Made by a program: the position numbers and the translations under genes. Under the pieces are notes generated by a model. That model searched no databases and was not told the origin of the DNA. It worked only from the letters and a program-made list of their open reading frames with translations. A DNA stretch of 64,000 nucleotides from Pontibacter vulgaris (GTDB taxonomy: Bacteria; Bacteroidota; Bacteroidia; Cytophagales; Hymenobacteraceae), in NCBI RefSeq assembly GCF_022758145.1, contig NZ_JAJVDH010000005.1, positions 186,001 through 250,000 on the forward strand, in the 5' to 3' direction. Positions 51,772-60,985 of the stretch are shown here, in pieces (the stretch's first letter is position 1; each line of letters begins with the position of its first letter).

Positions 51772-52593
51772 ATGCAAACGTTATACAAACCCCGATTTAT
51801 ACTTAAGGCCTTGTTTATGGCTGTGTTCCTGTTAAGTCTGCAGGCCTGCGAAGAATTTGAATACAGCCCTTATGAGGTGCGCCTCGATAAGGATGAAAAG
51901 AATATAAACCAGCGCAACATCGGGAAAATACAGGCGCTGCCACTTTCCCCCACTGATACACTCCGTTTTATTTTAACTGCCGATTCGCAGGGTTTTTATG
52001 AAGAAAATTCTGAATTAGTGCAGCAAATAAATAAAAATGAAAAAGCTGCTTTCCTGTTGCTTGGTGGCGATGTAACTGACTTTGGTCTGGCAAAGGAATT
52101 TAAACTGGTGCACGACGACCTGAAGCGGTTGAAGATGCCTTATGTGGCTGTAGTTGGTAACCATGATGTTGTCAATAACGGCAAAGAGGTTTTTCAGGCC
52201 ATGTATGGCAAATTCGATATCAGCTTTACGGTTGGTCGTAATAAATTTATACTGTTAAACACCAATTACCTGGAGTTTGCTAAAACCGTGCCTGACCTGG
52301 ATTGGCTGGAGAATGAGTTAAAAGCCTCTGCTGATTTTGATAATGTATTTGTGTTATCGCACATCCCGCCAAAAAATACGGAGTTCGGGCGCGAAAAAGC
52401 AGTGCGCTACATACAATTAATGAGCCAGTATAATGTGCGTTTTTCGTTGCACGGCCATAACCACAGCTTCGATTATTATTTTCCTTTTGATGGCAAAGTG
52501 CCCTACCTGGAGTCTGGTGCTACCGAGAAAAAGGAATATGTGGTGTTTACTGTAATCGGCCAGAATGTGACGTTTAAGCGTGTTAAGTTTTAG
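51772..52593 (+). CDS. Lipoprotein metallophosphoesterase
   Basis: A 273-residue lipoprotein (VFLLSLQACEEFEYSP). The calcineurin-like phosphoesterase motifs are GDVTDFG, VVGNHDVVNNG and LHGHNHSFDYYFPF; the first metal motif is ILTADSQG, with Asp followed by Ser in place of the usual DxH pattern. It hydrolyses a phosphoester in the periplasm; the substrate is unknown. The next gene starts 12 bases downstream. Confidence 0.88.
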   Translation: MQTLYKPRFILKALFMAVFLLSLQACEEFEYSPYEVRLDKDEKNINQRNIGKIQALPLSPTDTLRFILTADSQGFYEENSELVQQINKNEKAAFLLLGGDVTDFGLAKEFKLVHDDLKRLKMPYVAVVGNHDVVNNGKEVFQAMYGKFDISFTVGRNKFILLNTNYLEFAKTVPDLDWLENELKASADFDNVFVLSHIPPKNTEFGREKAVRYIQLMSQYNVRFSLHGHNHSFDYYFPFDGKVPYLESGATEKKEYVVFTVIGQNVTFKRVKF

Positions 52594-52604
52594 CGTATCA
52601 AAAG

Positions 52605-53219
52605 ATGAACATAAGAATATTATTGATCCTGGTAAGTATGCTGGGGATCTCTTACAATAGCCTGGGGCAGTGGTCAGGTGATAGCGCTACCGCTCCCATA
52701 AAACGCAAGTGGTATGCGCCCGATGGGGTAACGCTGCAGTTTGCCGGTAACATAGGTATGTTTGCCGGAGGCGCCAGTTATAGCTTTATACACGATAAAA
52801 TAAATACAGAACTGCTTTATGGCATTGTGCCGAAATTTGATGCCCAGGAAGTACTGCACCTGTTAACTATAAAAGGAGTTTACAAACCATTCAGGAAAGT
52901 GCAGATAGATGAGAAGTATAGTATAACTCCATTGCGGGTTGGGTTGGGGCTTAGCTATTATTTCAGAGACCAGGTTTCTACCTCCTGGGACAGCTCTTAC
53001 CCTACAAAAGACTATTATTGGTGGACCAGCAGCCTGCGTATAACAGGTGCCGCCGGAGCTTCTTTAAACCGAAGTATAAATAACAGCAAGATCAAAGAAG
53101 TCAGCCTTTACAGCGAAATCGGTACGTATGACCTTATCGTAACATCGGCATTTAAAGACCCAACACTTGGCCCATGGGATATAATGAGTTTTTCTGTTGG
53201 CACCCGGTTAGGTTTTTAG
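52605..53219 (+). CDS. Secreted hypothetical outer-membrane-type protein
   Basis: A 204-residue protein with signal peptide (MNIRILLILVSMLGISYNSLGQ). Alternating aromatic strands (VTLQFAGNIGMFAGGASYSF, PLRVGLGLSYYFRDQ, IMSFSVGTRLGF) and a C-terminal aromatic residue suggest a small beta-barrel. It follows the phosphoesterase by 12 bases in one operon. Function unknown. Confidence 0.78.
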   Translation: MNIRILLILVSMLGISYNSLGQWSGDSATAPIKRKWYAPDGVTLQFAGNIGMFAGGASYSFIHDKINTELLYGIVPKFDAQEVLHLLTIKGVYKPFRKVQIDEKYSITPLRVGLGLSYYFRDQVSTSWDSSYPTKDYYWWTSSLRITGAAGASLNRSINNSKIKEVSLYSEIGTYDLIVTSAFKDPTLGPWDIMSFSVGTRLGF

Positions 53220-53263
53220 CAAAACCTGGTTATACTTTGCAATCCATTAAATGATGTAAGCCT

Positions 53264-53482
53264 ATGCCAACAGGGAAGTATATCGTTATTATCGGGGTAG
53301 TTATAGTTGTAATTGGCCTGGTGGTTTGGCTGGCAGGCGACAAGCTTAGCTGGTTTGGCCACCTGCCCGGCGATATCAGGGTAGAGCGTAAGAACATGCG
53401 GTTTTATGCGCCCATTACAAGTATGTTGCTGCTAAGTATACTTTTTTCGCTATTGCTCTGGGTGTTCCGGCGGTTTTTTTAG
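53264..53482 (+). CDS. DUF2905 family small membrane protein
   Basis: A 72-residue protein with GKYIVIIGVVIVVIGLVVWL and a second membrane segment; the LSWFGHLPGDIRVERKNMRF motif between them is characteristic of DUF2905. Role unknown. Confidence 0.9.
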   Translation: MPTGKYIVIIGVVIVVIGLVVWLAGDKLSWFGHLPGDIRVERKNMRFYAPITSMLLLSILFSLLLWVFRRFF

Positions 53483-53627
53483 CTACGTTTGTACGTTGCG
53501 GTATTGGCTATACTTTAGTTAATTTGCTCCTGCTTTAGCCACTAAACTTATTCCCAAGAAAATCAGGCTGCACAAAAATGTTAGTGCTGGTTTCCTGCTG
53601 CTGAGGCTTGTCATTTGATCTGTCTGC

Positions 53628-54392
53628 ATGTTCTTTATACTTTCAAAACTACTTCAGCTTTTCCTGATGCCGCTCGTGTGGGTTCTGGCGTTGTTGTTAT
53701 TGGCTATTTTTATTAAGCGACCTTCCCTGAAACGAACCTTCCTGCTGGCTGCTACAGGTTTGTTGCTCTTGTTTTCGAATCCTTTCCTGGAAAATGAAGC
53801 CATGCGCGCCTGGGAAATAGGAGCAGTGCCGATGAACCAGGTAAAAAATTACGATGCCGCTATTATACTTACCGGCGTTACCCGATACCGGGAAGATATA
53901 CCTGACCGCGTGCATACCAGCAAAGGAGCAGACCGTTTTCTGCACCCGCTGCAACTTTACAGGCTAGGCAAGATCAAAAAGTTTATAATTACCGGTGGCG
54001 ATGGAAAAGTGCTGGGCAAAGGTATACCCGAGGCAGAGCAGATAGAAAAAGTATTGCTGATGGCAGGCGTACCCGAAGAAGCAATTTACACAGAAGGCAA
54101 CAGCCGCAATACCCGCGAAAATGCCTTAAACACAGCAGCTTTCCTGAAACAGCACCCGGAACTGAAGAAATTACTGCTGGTAACATCTGCTTTCCACATG
54201 CGCCGTTCCGAAGGCTGTTTCCGCAAAGCCGGCGTACAGGCAGATACCTTCAGCGCCGATTTTTACGGAAAAGAAAGAGCTTTTACACCCGACGAAATTA
54301 TTATACCAAGTGCTGATGCTTTCGAAGGCTGGCATTTGCTCATACATGAAATAACCGGCTACATCGTGTATAAGCTGATGGGGTATTGCTAG
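53628..54392 (+). CDS. YdcF/ElyC-like DUF218 protein
   Basis: A 254-residue protein with two N-terminal membrane helices, then the DUF218 domain: AAIILTGVTRYREDIPDRVH, KKFIITGGDG, EGNSRNTRENALNTAAFL and LLVTSAFHMRRSEGCFRKAG. ElyC is linked to envelope integrity in E. coli. ATG at 53628 begins MFFILSKLLQLFLMPLVWVL. Confidence 0.9.
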   Translation: MFFILSKLLQLFLMPLVWVLALLLLAIFIKRPSLKRTFLLAATGLLLLFSNPFLENEAMRAWEIGAVPMNQVKNYDAAIILTGVTRYREDIPDRVHTSKGADRFLHPLQLYRLGKIKKFIITGGDGKVLGKGIPEAEQIEKVLLMAGVPEEAIYTEGNSRNTRENALNTAAFLKQHPELKKLLLVTSAFHMRRSEGCFRKAGVQADTFSADFYGKERAFTPDEIIIPSADAFEGWHLLIHEITGYIVYKLMGYC

Positions 54393-54447
54393 GCCACTGC
54401 ACAAGTGAATTTATACTTTTGTATTCAGCGATCCAGCATACTTTTAC

Positions 54448-55812
54448 TTATCCAATCCAGATACTTTTCTGGTTTACAAACTCCCGGATTCCGATATAGG
54501 AAAGCTCACGGCCATAACCCGATTTCTTGATGCCGCCAAAAGGCATCTCGGGCGATGAAGCTACCATAGCATTTACAAACACAGCACCCGATTCTATCTG
54601 CCGGGCCAGTTTTAAGCCACGTTCTTTATCGTTCGTCCAGATGGAGCCAGCCAGGCCGTAACGGTGGTCGTTGGCAATACGAATAGCTTCCTGCTCATCT
54701 TTTGCAATGATTACGCTGGCTACGGGGCCAAACATTTCGTCATCGTAAGCGGGTGTGCCGGGCTTTACATCTTTCAGGATCATGGGCTTAAAGTAGGCAG
54801 TGTCTTTGCCTTCGCGGCCACCGTCTAAAACTATGGTTGCGCCTTTGGCTATACTTTCCTGAACCTGCTTTTCCAGTTCCTCTGCCAGGTCCTTGCGTGC
54901 CATCGGGCCGTAATCGCAATCTTCTTCCAGGGGGTTACCGGTGCGCAGGGCGGCCATTTTTTCTTTCATCCTATCCAGGAAAGCATCGGCTATACTTTCA
55001 ACTATAATAAAACGCTTGGCAGCAATGCAGCTTTGCCCGGTGTTTACCATCCTGGATCGCACTGCAAAAGTAGCGGCTTCTTCCAGGTCGGCATCGTGGA
55101 GCACAATAAAAGGATCACTGCCACCTAATTCCAGTACCGTTTTTTTGATCTGTTGCCCTGATTTTTCTGCTACTTTAGAGCCCGCCGCTTCGCTGCCTGT
55201 CAGGGTTACGGCTTTTACAATATCGTTTTCAATAATCGCATCAACTTCTTTTGACCCAACCAGCAGCGATTGAAATACATTTTCCGGGAAACCGGCATTA
55301 CGGATGATCTCCTCTATAGCCAAAGCGCATTGTGGCACATTGGAGGCGTGTTTAAGTATACCCACATTGCCAGCCATCAGAGCAGGGGCTACAAACCGGA
55401 AAACCTGCCAGAACGGGAAGTTCCAGGGCATAACGGCAAGTATAACTCCAAGTGGTTCGTACGCGATTAGGCTGCGCGATGCTTTGGTTTCCACTTCTTC
55501 GTCTTTCAGAAATTCGGCTGCGTGCTGCGCGTAATAATGGCAGGCTGTGGCACACTTTTTTACTTCGGCAATAGCATCTTTCAGGGGCTTGCCCATTTCC
55601 AGCGTAATAATGCGGCCATACTTTTCGGCTTGCGCTTCCAGCATTTCGGCGCAGCGCTGCATATATTTCGCCCGATCTTCAAAACTGGTGTTTCGCCAGC
55701 TTCGGAATGCTTCGTTGGCAGCTTTTAATTTTTGAGAAACCTCTTCAGAAGTATGCGCCTGGAAGGTTTTTACCACTTCGCCGGTTGCCGGATTTATAGA
55801 TTGTATTGCCAT
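54448..55812 (-). CDS. NAD(P)-dependent succinate-semialdehyde dehydrogenase-like aldehyde dehydrogenase
   Basis: A 454-residue ALDH of the Sad/YneI type: MAIQSINPATGEVVKTFQAH, PWNFPFWQVFRF, catalytic Glu in TVLELGGSDPFIVL and catalytic Cys in NTGQSCIAAKRFI, ending PFGGIKKSGYGRELS. It oxidises succinate semialdehyde or a related aldehyde to the acid. The length is the family norm. It stands alone. Confidence 0.94.
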   Translation of the reverse strand: MAIQSINPATGEVVKTFQAHTSEEVSQKLKAANEAFRSWRNTSFEDRAKYMQRCAEMLEAQAEKYGRIITLEMGKPLKDAIAEVKKCATACHYYAQHAAEFLKDEEVETKASRSLIAYEPLGVILAVMPWNFPFWQVFRFVAPALMAGNVGILKHASNVPQCALAIEEIIRNAGFPENVFQSLLVGSKEVDAIIENDIVKAVTLTGSEAAGSKVAEKSGQQIKKTVLELGGSDPFIVLHDADLEEAATFAVRSRMVNTGQSCIAAKRFIIVESIADAFLDRMKEKMAALRTGNPLEEDCDYGPMARKDLAEELEKQVQESIAKGATIVLDGGREGKDTAYFKPMILKDVKPGTPAYDDEMFGPVASVIIAKDEQEAIRIANDHRYGLAGSIWTNDKERGLKLARQIESGAVFVNAMVASSPEMPFGGIKKSGYGRELSYIGIREFVNQKSIWIG

Positions 55813-56005
55813 CGTTTTATGTCAGGAATGTGAAGTAAATATACGCAGTGTCTGCAAAAATCTGTTTACGGCTATTGTGTAACTGCCGCACCAAAACTTA
55901 TCCAAAACATTTTTAATCAAAACAAGTTTAGCCTAAAGTTTTCCAAGTTAATTTTAATGTTAATATTGTACTCTTAAATAAGCTTAGGCCAGAACGCATA
56001 CACTT

Positions 56006-56560
56006 TTGTCGAACGAGCATACACATACTATAACGGAAGAAGAACTGGTAGCGCGCCTGCGTGCCAGAGATGCAGCTGCTGTATCGTTGTTGTATGATAT
56101 GTACAGTAGTACGTTGTATGGTGTGGTGTTGCAGATTGTAAAAGTAGAAGCAGTGGCAGAAGATGTGTTGCAGGAAGCTTTTGTGAAGATATGGAATTCG
56201 TTTCAGAGTTATGATGAATCTAAGGGCCGTTTGTTTACCTGGATGATCAACATCTGCAGAAACTTAGCTATTGATAAAATCCGGTCGAAACACCACCGCG
56301 TAAGTGAAGCAACACGTGATTTACCTACCGGCTACCGACCCGAATTTGCTTCAGATGCTTTTAAACCGGAGCACATAGGTGTACGGGAACTGACGGAGCA
56401 GCTTAACCCTGAGCAAAAGCAGATTATCGACCTGATGTACTTTGAAGGCCTTACCCAAAGTGAGATTGCCGATGAGTTTAACATCCCGCTCGGTACTGTA
56501 AAAACAAGAGCAAGAAGTGCCATTAAATTATTAGGAAAACTATTTAAAGGTCGTGCATAA
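56006..56560 (+). CDS. ECF-type RNA polymerase sigma factor
   Basis: A 184-residue sigma-70 family factor. Region 2: RDAAAVSLLYDMYSSTLYGV and FTWMINICRNLAIDKIRSK; region 4: LNPEQKQIIDLMYFEGLTQS, EIADEFNIPLGTVKTRARSA. It starts at TTG (56006), as no upstream ATG is in frame. The anti-sigma gene overlaps its end by eight bases. It resembles SigK-type ECF factors. Confidence 0.94.
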   Translation: MSNEHTHTITEEELVARLRARDAAAVSLLYDMYSSTLYGVVLQIVKVEAVAEDVLQEAFVKIWNSFQSYDESKGRLFTWMINICRNLAIDKIRSKHHRVSEATRDLPTGYRPEFASDAFKPEHIGVRELTEQLNPEQKQIIDLMYFEGLTQSEIADEFNIPLGTVKTRARSAIKLLGKLFKGRA

Positions 56561-57410
56561 CGAAGATTATATAGCGTCAGGAATTCTGGAACTCTATGCT
56601 GCCGGCGGATTAACCGAAGCCGAGCAGCAGGAGGTGGAACGTGTGGCTGCATCGTCGCCGGAAGTGCGTGCTGCCCTGGACGAGGCCTGCGCGACCATGG
56701 AAGCTTATGCTGCCCAGTACGCCGTACAGCCAAACCCAGCGCTGAAAACCAGGATACTGGAAACAATAGCTGCCCAAAATGATGCACAGAACCTGCACGA
56801 AGAACAAAGTACAGCTGAAACTGAGTTTACGACTCCTGTGGTACCTATGTATGCAGGTGCTGAAGAGAAGGAAACATCAGCTTATAAATGGATGTTTGCG
56901 GCAAGTATAGTTTTGTTTTTAGTATCGGGTTTGCTGAGCTACAATTTTTATAACAAGTGGCAGCAGGCAGAAAGCAGGCTGGCACTGGCACTGGCATCGG
57001 AGCAGCAAATGGCACAGAACTATAACACGGCTTCGCTTAAAATGGAGCAGCAGGAGCAGTTGCTGACTATTATGCGCAACCCTAACTACAAACCTGTACA
57101 TTTACAGGGCGTTGAGGCCCACCCTGATGCCAACGTAATGGTATACTGGAACCCTACGCAACAACAAGTATACCTGGATATACTGCAGTTACCTGCACCA
57201 CCAGCCGGCAAACAGTACCAACTCTGGGCTTTGGATAACGGCAAACCAATAGATGCCGGCATGCTGACAATGGAAGAAGGCAAAGCTACATTACAGCAAA
57301 TGAAAGCCATACAATCTGCACAGGCGTTTGCTATTACCCTGGAGCCTACCGGTGGAAGTATAAACCCAACCCTGGAGCAGCTATTTGTAATGGGTGAAAT
57401 AAAATCCTAA
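56553..57410 (+). CDS. RskA-type anti-sigma factor
   Basis: A 285-residue membrane protein with GTG start: N-terminal anti-sigma domain (IASGILELYAAGGLTEAEQQ), one membrane segment at about 112-130 (WMFAASIVLFLVSGLLSYNF), coiled-coil, and a periplasmic RskA domain (GVEAHPDANVMVYWNPTQQQ; GKQYQLWALDNGKPIDAGML). It should sequester the sigma factor until proteolysis. The 8-base overlap gives stoichiometric expression. The M50 protease at 14685 is a candidate protease, by family knowledge only. Confidence 0.93.
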   Translation: MHNEDYIASGILELYAAGGLTEAEQQEVERVAASSPEVRAALDEACATMEAYAAQYAVQPNPALKTRILETIAAQNDAQNLHEEQSTAETEFTTPVVPMYAGAEEKETSAYKWMFAASIVLFLVSGLLSYNFYNKWQQAESRLALALASEQQMAQNYNTASLKMEQQEQLLTIMRNPNYKPVHLQGVEAHPDANVMVYWNPTQQQVYLDILQLPAPPAGKQYQLWALDNGKPIDAGMLTMEEGKATLQQMKAIQSAQAFAITLEPTGGSINPTLEQLFVMGEIKS

Positions 57411-57557
57411 AATTTCAGGTATACAGTCAATTTTCTCAGATTCTGAGCTTTGATATCAGCTTTTAATCGCTATCTTGCCCAAAAGCTGCTCAACATAACA
57501 GTTCTCGGTAAGTGAAATAGGATTGTGCATAAACAACTTTAACCTGAAGCGTTTTAA

Positions 57558-58286
57558 TTGGAAGCATCCACAAGTGATATCGCCATTTTACTTTTCGCGC
57601 ATGCCCCTGCCGAGGAAATAAAGTATAAATCGTTTGTTGAGGAACAGGAACGTATAAACTTTAAGATAGCCAAAGCCTTACTCAAACAAACTGCCCGGGT
57701 AGCTGCAGCTTCGGGCTTGCCGGTAGTAACTATACTTTCAGATCAGCAGCAGGGCAATACTTTTGGCGAACGCTTAGCAAATGCTTTTCTTGCCGTGTTC
57801 GAGGCAGGGTATCAGCGGGTTATCTGCATTGGGAGCGATTGCCCCACACTCAGGGTTTCTAATCTTCAACGCGCGAACGAGGAATTGAATGAGCACAATA
57901 TAGTGCTGGGGCCTGCTACTGATGGTGGCGTTTACCTGATCGGGTTGCATATTAACAGCTTTGAACCGGAATCTTTTTCTATGCTTAGCTGGCAGAGCGC
58001 CAATGTGCTGCAGGAGCTGACCATTTATTCTTACAGGTTACATTCCTGCATGGATTGCATCAGTTTATTACAAGTAAAAAGTGATGTAGACTGCAGCGAA
58101 GACTTTAAGAAAGCGCTGAACAGATTGCCTGCACGCAGTCGCCTGAAACGTAAACTGCTCACTATACTTCTGAACGAATATACATTCCGTACTTTCCCTA
58201 AATCCATACTAAGGCCGTTTGAGCATTACCTGCAGGAGGTGTTGCTGCGTGCCCCGCCTTTGTTTTTCCTGTTTGAGCTTTTGTAA
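57558..58286 (+). CDS. DUF2064 glycosyltransferase-like protein, first copy
   Basis: A 242-residue protein starting at TTG 57558 (MEASTSDIAILLFAHAPAEE). VICIGSDCPTLRVSNL and IVLGPATDGGVYLIGL are the core strings of DUF2064/TIGR04282-type nucleotidyl- or glycosyltransferase-like proteins of arsenosugar clusters. The C-terminal 50 residues (RLKRKLLTILLNEY) differ from the second copy at 60353. It follows the anti-sigma gene by 147 bases and precedes the peroxidase-like gene. Confidence 0.8.
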   Translation: MEASTSDIAILLFAHAPAEEIKYKSFVEEQERINFKIAKALLKQTARVAAASGLPVVTILSDQQQGNTFGERLANAFLAVFEAGYQRVICIGSDCPTLRVSNLQRANEELNEHNIVLGPATDGGVYLIGLHINSFEPESFSMLSWQSANVLQELTIYSYRLHSCMDCISLLQVKSDVDCSEDFKKALNRLPARSRLKRKLLTILLNEYTFRTFPKSILRPFEHYLQEVLLRAPPLFFLFELL

Positions 58287-58423
58287 ACCTATCGCTTCGG
58301 CTGCTGTTATACTTATCTGGCAGCTTATACTTTTATTTTATACTTTAAGGTAGCAGTAAGTATGGCCGCAATCCGGCATTGCTTCCTGTTCGTACCTGTT
58401 TTATACTTTTTCAATTCTCCTTT

Positions 58424-58762
58424 ATGGAAAAATCATCCTACTACAACCCGGCCGATCTCTCTAAATTTGGTAATATAACTGAATTACAACCTGAACTGGG
58501 CAAGAAATTCTTTGATTACTATGGCGAGGTTTTCAAGGAAGGCGCCCTTACAGAACGCGAAAAAGCATTGATTGCCCTGGCGGTGTCGCATGCCGTGCAG
58601 TGCCCTTACTGCATTGATGCCTATACTTCGGATTGTTTGCAGAAAGGCGCCAACGAAAACCAGATGATGGAGGCCGTGCATGTGGCTGCGGCAATAAAAG
58701 GCGGCGCAGCGTTGGTGCATGGCGTGCAGATGATGAATAAGATTAAGGAGCTTACCATGTAA
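58424..58762 (+). CDS. Arsenosugar biosynthesis-associated AhpD-like protein
   Basis: A 112-residue AhpD-fold protein: YYNPADLSKFGNITELQPEL, GALTEREKALIALAVSHAVQ, CPYC (CxxC redox pair) and GGAALVHGVQMMNKIKEL. This exact style is annotated beside ArsS in many genomes. The longer frame from 58379 is rejected; ATG 58424 starts MEKSSYYNPAD. ArsS begins two bases after its stop. Confidence 0.9.
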   Translation: MEKSSYYNPADLSKFGNITELQPELGKKFFDYYGEVFKEGALTEREKALIALAVSHAVQCPYCIDAYTSDCLQKGANENQMMEAVHVAAAIKGGAALVHGVQMMNKIKELTM

Positions 58763-58764
58763 CT

Positions 58765-59832
58765 ATGGCCGCTTCTGTTAAATCTTTACAGGGGTTGCAG
58801 CATCAGTTTGGCAACCCGGCTTACCAGTTGGAGGTGTTACAGCAACCCATACAAAATGGCACACATTTCCCCGATTTTGCGGAAAAGCTGCTGGCGCATG
58901 GTCTTTACCCACTCAAGCCAACCGGAACAACTATACTGCAGGTAAACCTGGGCAAAATGTGTAACCAGGTATGCAGGCATTGCCACGTAGATGCCGGCCC
59001 CGACCGAAAGGAAATGATGTCGCGCGAAACAATGCAGCTATGTCTGGATGCGCTGTTATTGGCTCCGCAGATTACAACGATAGATATTACAGGTGGTGCG
59101 CCCGAAATGAACCAGCACTTCCGGTGGTTTGTGGAAGAACTTTCTAAACTCAATCGGCAGGTAATTGTGCGCTGCAACCTAACCATTATACTTGCCAATA
59201 AAAAGTACCACGACCTGCCGCAGTTTTTTAAAACACACAATGCGCAGGTAGTTTCGTCTTTGCCATACTTTTCGGCCTCGCGCACCGATGCGCAGCGTGG
59301 CGAAGGTGTATTTGAAAAATCAGTAAAAGCGCTGCAAATGCTGAACAAAGCAGGCTATGGCATGGCGGGAACCGGCCTGACGCTGGATCTGGTCTACAAC
59401 CCTTCGGGTGCTTTTTTGCCGGGTAGCCAGAAATCTTTGGAGGGCGAGTTTAAGCGCAGGTTGCGGAGCAGCTATGGCATTGAGTTTAATAACCTTTACT
59501 GCATCACAAACCTGCCCATAAGCCGCTACCTGGATTACCTGGTTGAGAGTGGCAATTTTGAAAGTTATATGGAAAAACTGGTAACAGCTTTTAACCCTGC
59601 CGCAGCTGCCAATGCAATGTGCCGGAACACCATTTCGGTTGGTTGGGATGGCTATTTGTACGACTGCGACTTTAACCAGATGCTGGCGTTAAATGTAGAG
59701 CATTCTGTATCGCAGCACATCCGTGATTTTGACCTGACAAGTTTAGACAATCGCTCAATCGTTTTAAACCAGCATTGCTATGGCTGTACAGCCGGGTCCG
59801 GGTCCAGTTGCGGCGGCGAAACCTTAAAATAA
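58765..59832 (+). CDS. arsS: Radical SAM enzyme ArsS (arsenosugar biosynthesis)
   Basis: A 355-residue radical SAM protein: the CX3CX2C cluster motif in CNQVCRHCHVDAGPDRKE, TTIDITGGAPEMNQHFRWFV, and a C-terminal cysteine-rich end (CYGCTAGSGSSCGGETLK) including CRNTISVGWDGYLYDCDFN. ArsS builds 5'-deoxyadenosine-linked dimethylarsinoyl intermediates. The methyltransferase ArsM usually found next to it is not in this window. Confidence 0.93.
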   Translation: MAASVKSLQGLQHQFGNPAYQLEVLQQPIQNGTHFPDFAEKLLAHGLYPLKPTGTTILQVNLGKMCNQVCRHCHVDAGPDRKEMMSRETMQLCLDALLLAPQITTIDITGGAPEMNQHFRWFVEELSKLNRQVIVRCNLTIILANKKYHDLPQFFKTHNAQVVSSLPYFSASRTDAQRGEGVFEKSVKALQMLNKAGYGMAGTGLTLDLVYNPSGAFLPGSQKSLEGEFKRRLRSSYGIEFNNLYCITNLPISRYLDYLVESGNFESYMEKLVTAFNPAAAANAMCRNTISVGWDGYLYDCDFNQMLALNVEHSVSQHIRDFDLTSLDNRSIVLNQHCYGCTAGSGSSCGGETLK

Positions 59833-59850
59833 GTAACCTTTATACTTTAC

Positions 59851-60360
59851 ATGCATCTATTTTTATACTTTATCTTCACCCTGCTTATGCTTTCGCAGCA
59901 GGCCTGCGGGCAAACTACAGATAAGGCGTATAAACTGATGCTGGAAGGGCTGTATAAAAATACTGTGCCAAGTATAAGTGCAGTAAACGTATACAAACAA
60001 CTGCAGCAGAAAGAGCCGGTTGTACTGCTGGATACGCGTACTTACGCAGAGTATAAAGTAAGCCATTTGCCTGGCTCGCAGTTCGTAGATTATGATTCCT
60101 TTAATGTGGGTAAACTGGAGCGTATACCTAAAAATGCGCGGGTTATAGTTTACTGTTCGGTAGGTTACCGCAGCGAGCGGGTAGGAGAGCAGCTGCGCGC
60201 GGCAGGCTACAGGCAGGTTTATAATTTGTATGGCGGCATCTTTGAATGGGTGAACCAGTCTTATCCCGTATACAACAGCAGTGGCCTTACAAATAAAGTA
60301 CATGCCTATTCAAAAGTATGGGGCATGTGGCTGCAGGAAGGAGAAAAAGTATATGACTGA
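59851..60360 (+). CDS. Lipoprotein with rhodanese domain
   Basis: A 169-residue protein with lipobox LSQQACGQT. The rhodanese domain (about 40-145) has VVLLDTRTYAEYKVSHLPGS and catalytic loop VIVYCSVGYRSERVGEQL with the active cysteine. It ends with LQEGEKVYD. It is likely periplasmic or outer-membrane-anchored. Its stop overlaps the start of the next gene by eight bases. Confidence 0.9.
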   Translation: MHLFLYFIFTLLMLSQQACGQTTDKAYKLMLEGLYKNTVPSISAVNVYKQLQQKEPVVLLDTRTYAEYKVSHLPGSQFVDYDSFNVGKLERIPKNARVIVYCSVGYRSERVGEQLRAAGYRQVYNLYGGIFEWVNQSYPVYNSSGLTNKVHAYSKVWGMWLQEGEKVYD

Positions 60361-60967
60361 CAAGCGCTTGCTATTGTTGTTTGTGCGCAACCCGGAATTA
60401 GGCAAAGTTAAAACCAGGCTTGCTGCCACCGTTGGCCCCGAAACTGCTCTTGAAATTTACCTGCACCTGCTGCAGCATACCCGTTCTGTTACCGAAAAGC
60501 TTTCTGTAGATAAAGCGGTATACTACTCTGATAAAGTGGAACTGCAGGACATGTGGCCTGATAAAGTATACCAGAAAAAGCTGCAACCGGCCGGTGATCT
60601 GGGTGAGAAAATGGCAGCTGCTTTCGAAAAAGCTTTTACCGAAGGTTATACTTCAGTGGTCATAATCGGGAGCGATTGCCAGCAACTGACACAGGAAATT
60701 ATAGAGCGCGCTTTTGAAGAACTGAAATCACATGCTGTAGTAATTGGCCCTGCACTGGACGGAGGTTATTACCTCTTGGGCATGAACAGATTATACCCTG
60801 AACTTTTCAGAAATAAACATTGGAGCACCAAGCAGGTTTTTCCGGAAACAATTGAAGATCTGCAGCGGCTGCATGTAAACTATACTTTATTGCCGCACCT
60901 TTCCGATGTGGATTATCTGGAAGATCTAGAAAACCCTGAAGAGTGGTTGAACCAGGATAACCATTGA
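60353..60967 (+). CDS. TIGR04282-type arsenosugar glycosyltransferase-like protein, second copy
   Basis: A 204-residue protein starting MTDKRLLLLFVRNPELGKVK (the KVKTRLA motif is complete, unlike the first copy). VVIIGSDCQQLTQEIIERAF and VVIGPALDGGYYLLGMNRLY match DUF2064. It overlaps the rhodanese gene by eight bases, so the whole run 58424-60967 is tightly spaced and likely one operon. Confidence 0.9.
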   Translation: MTDKRLLLLFVRNPELGKVKTRLAATVGPETALEIYLHLLQHTRSVTEKLSVDKAVYYSDKVELQDMWPDKVYQKKLQPAGDLGEKMAAAFEKAFTEGYTSVVIIGSDCQQLTQEIIERAFEELKSHAVVIGPALDGGYYLLGMNRLYPELFRNKHWSTKQVFPETIEDLQRLHVNYTLLPHLSDVDYLEDLENPEEWLNQDNH

Positions 60968-60985
60968 AGGCACAAGTATAAAAGT

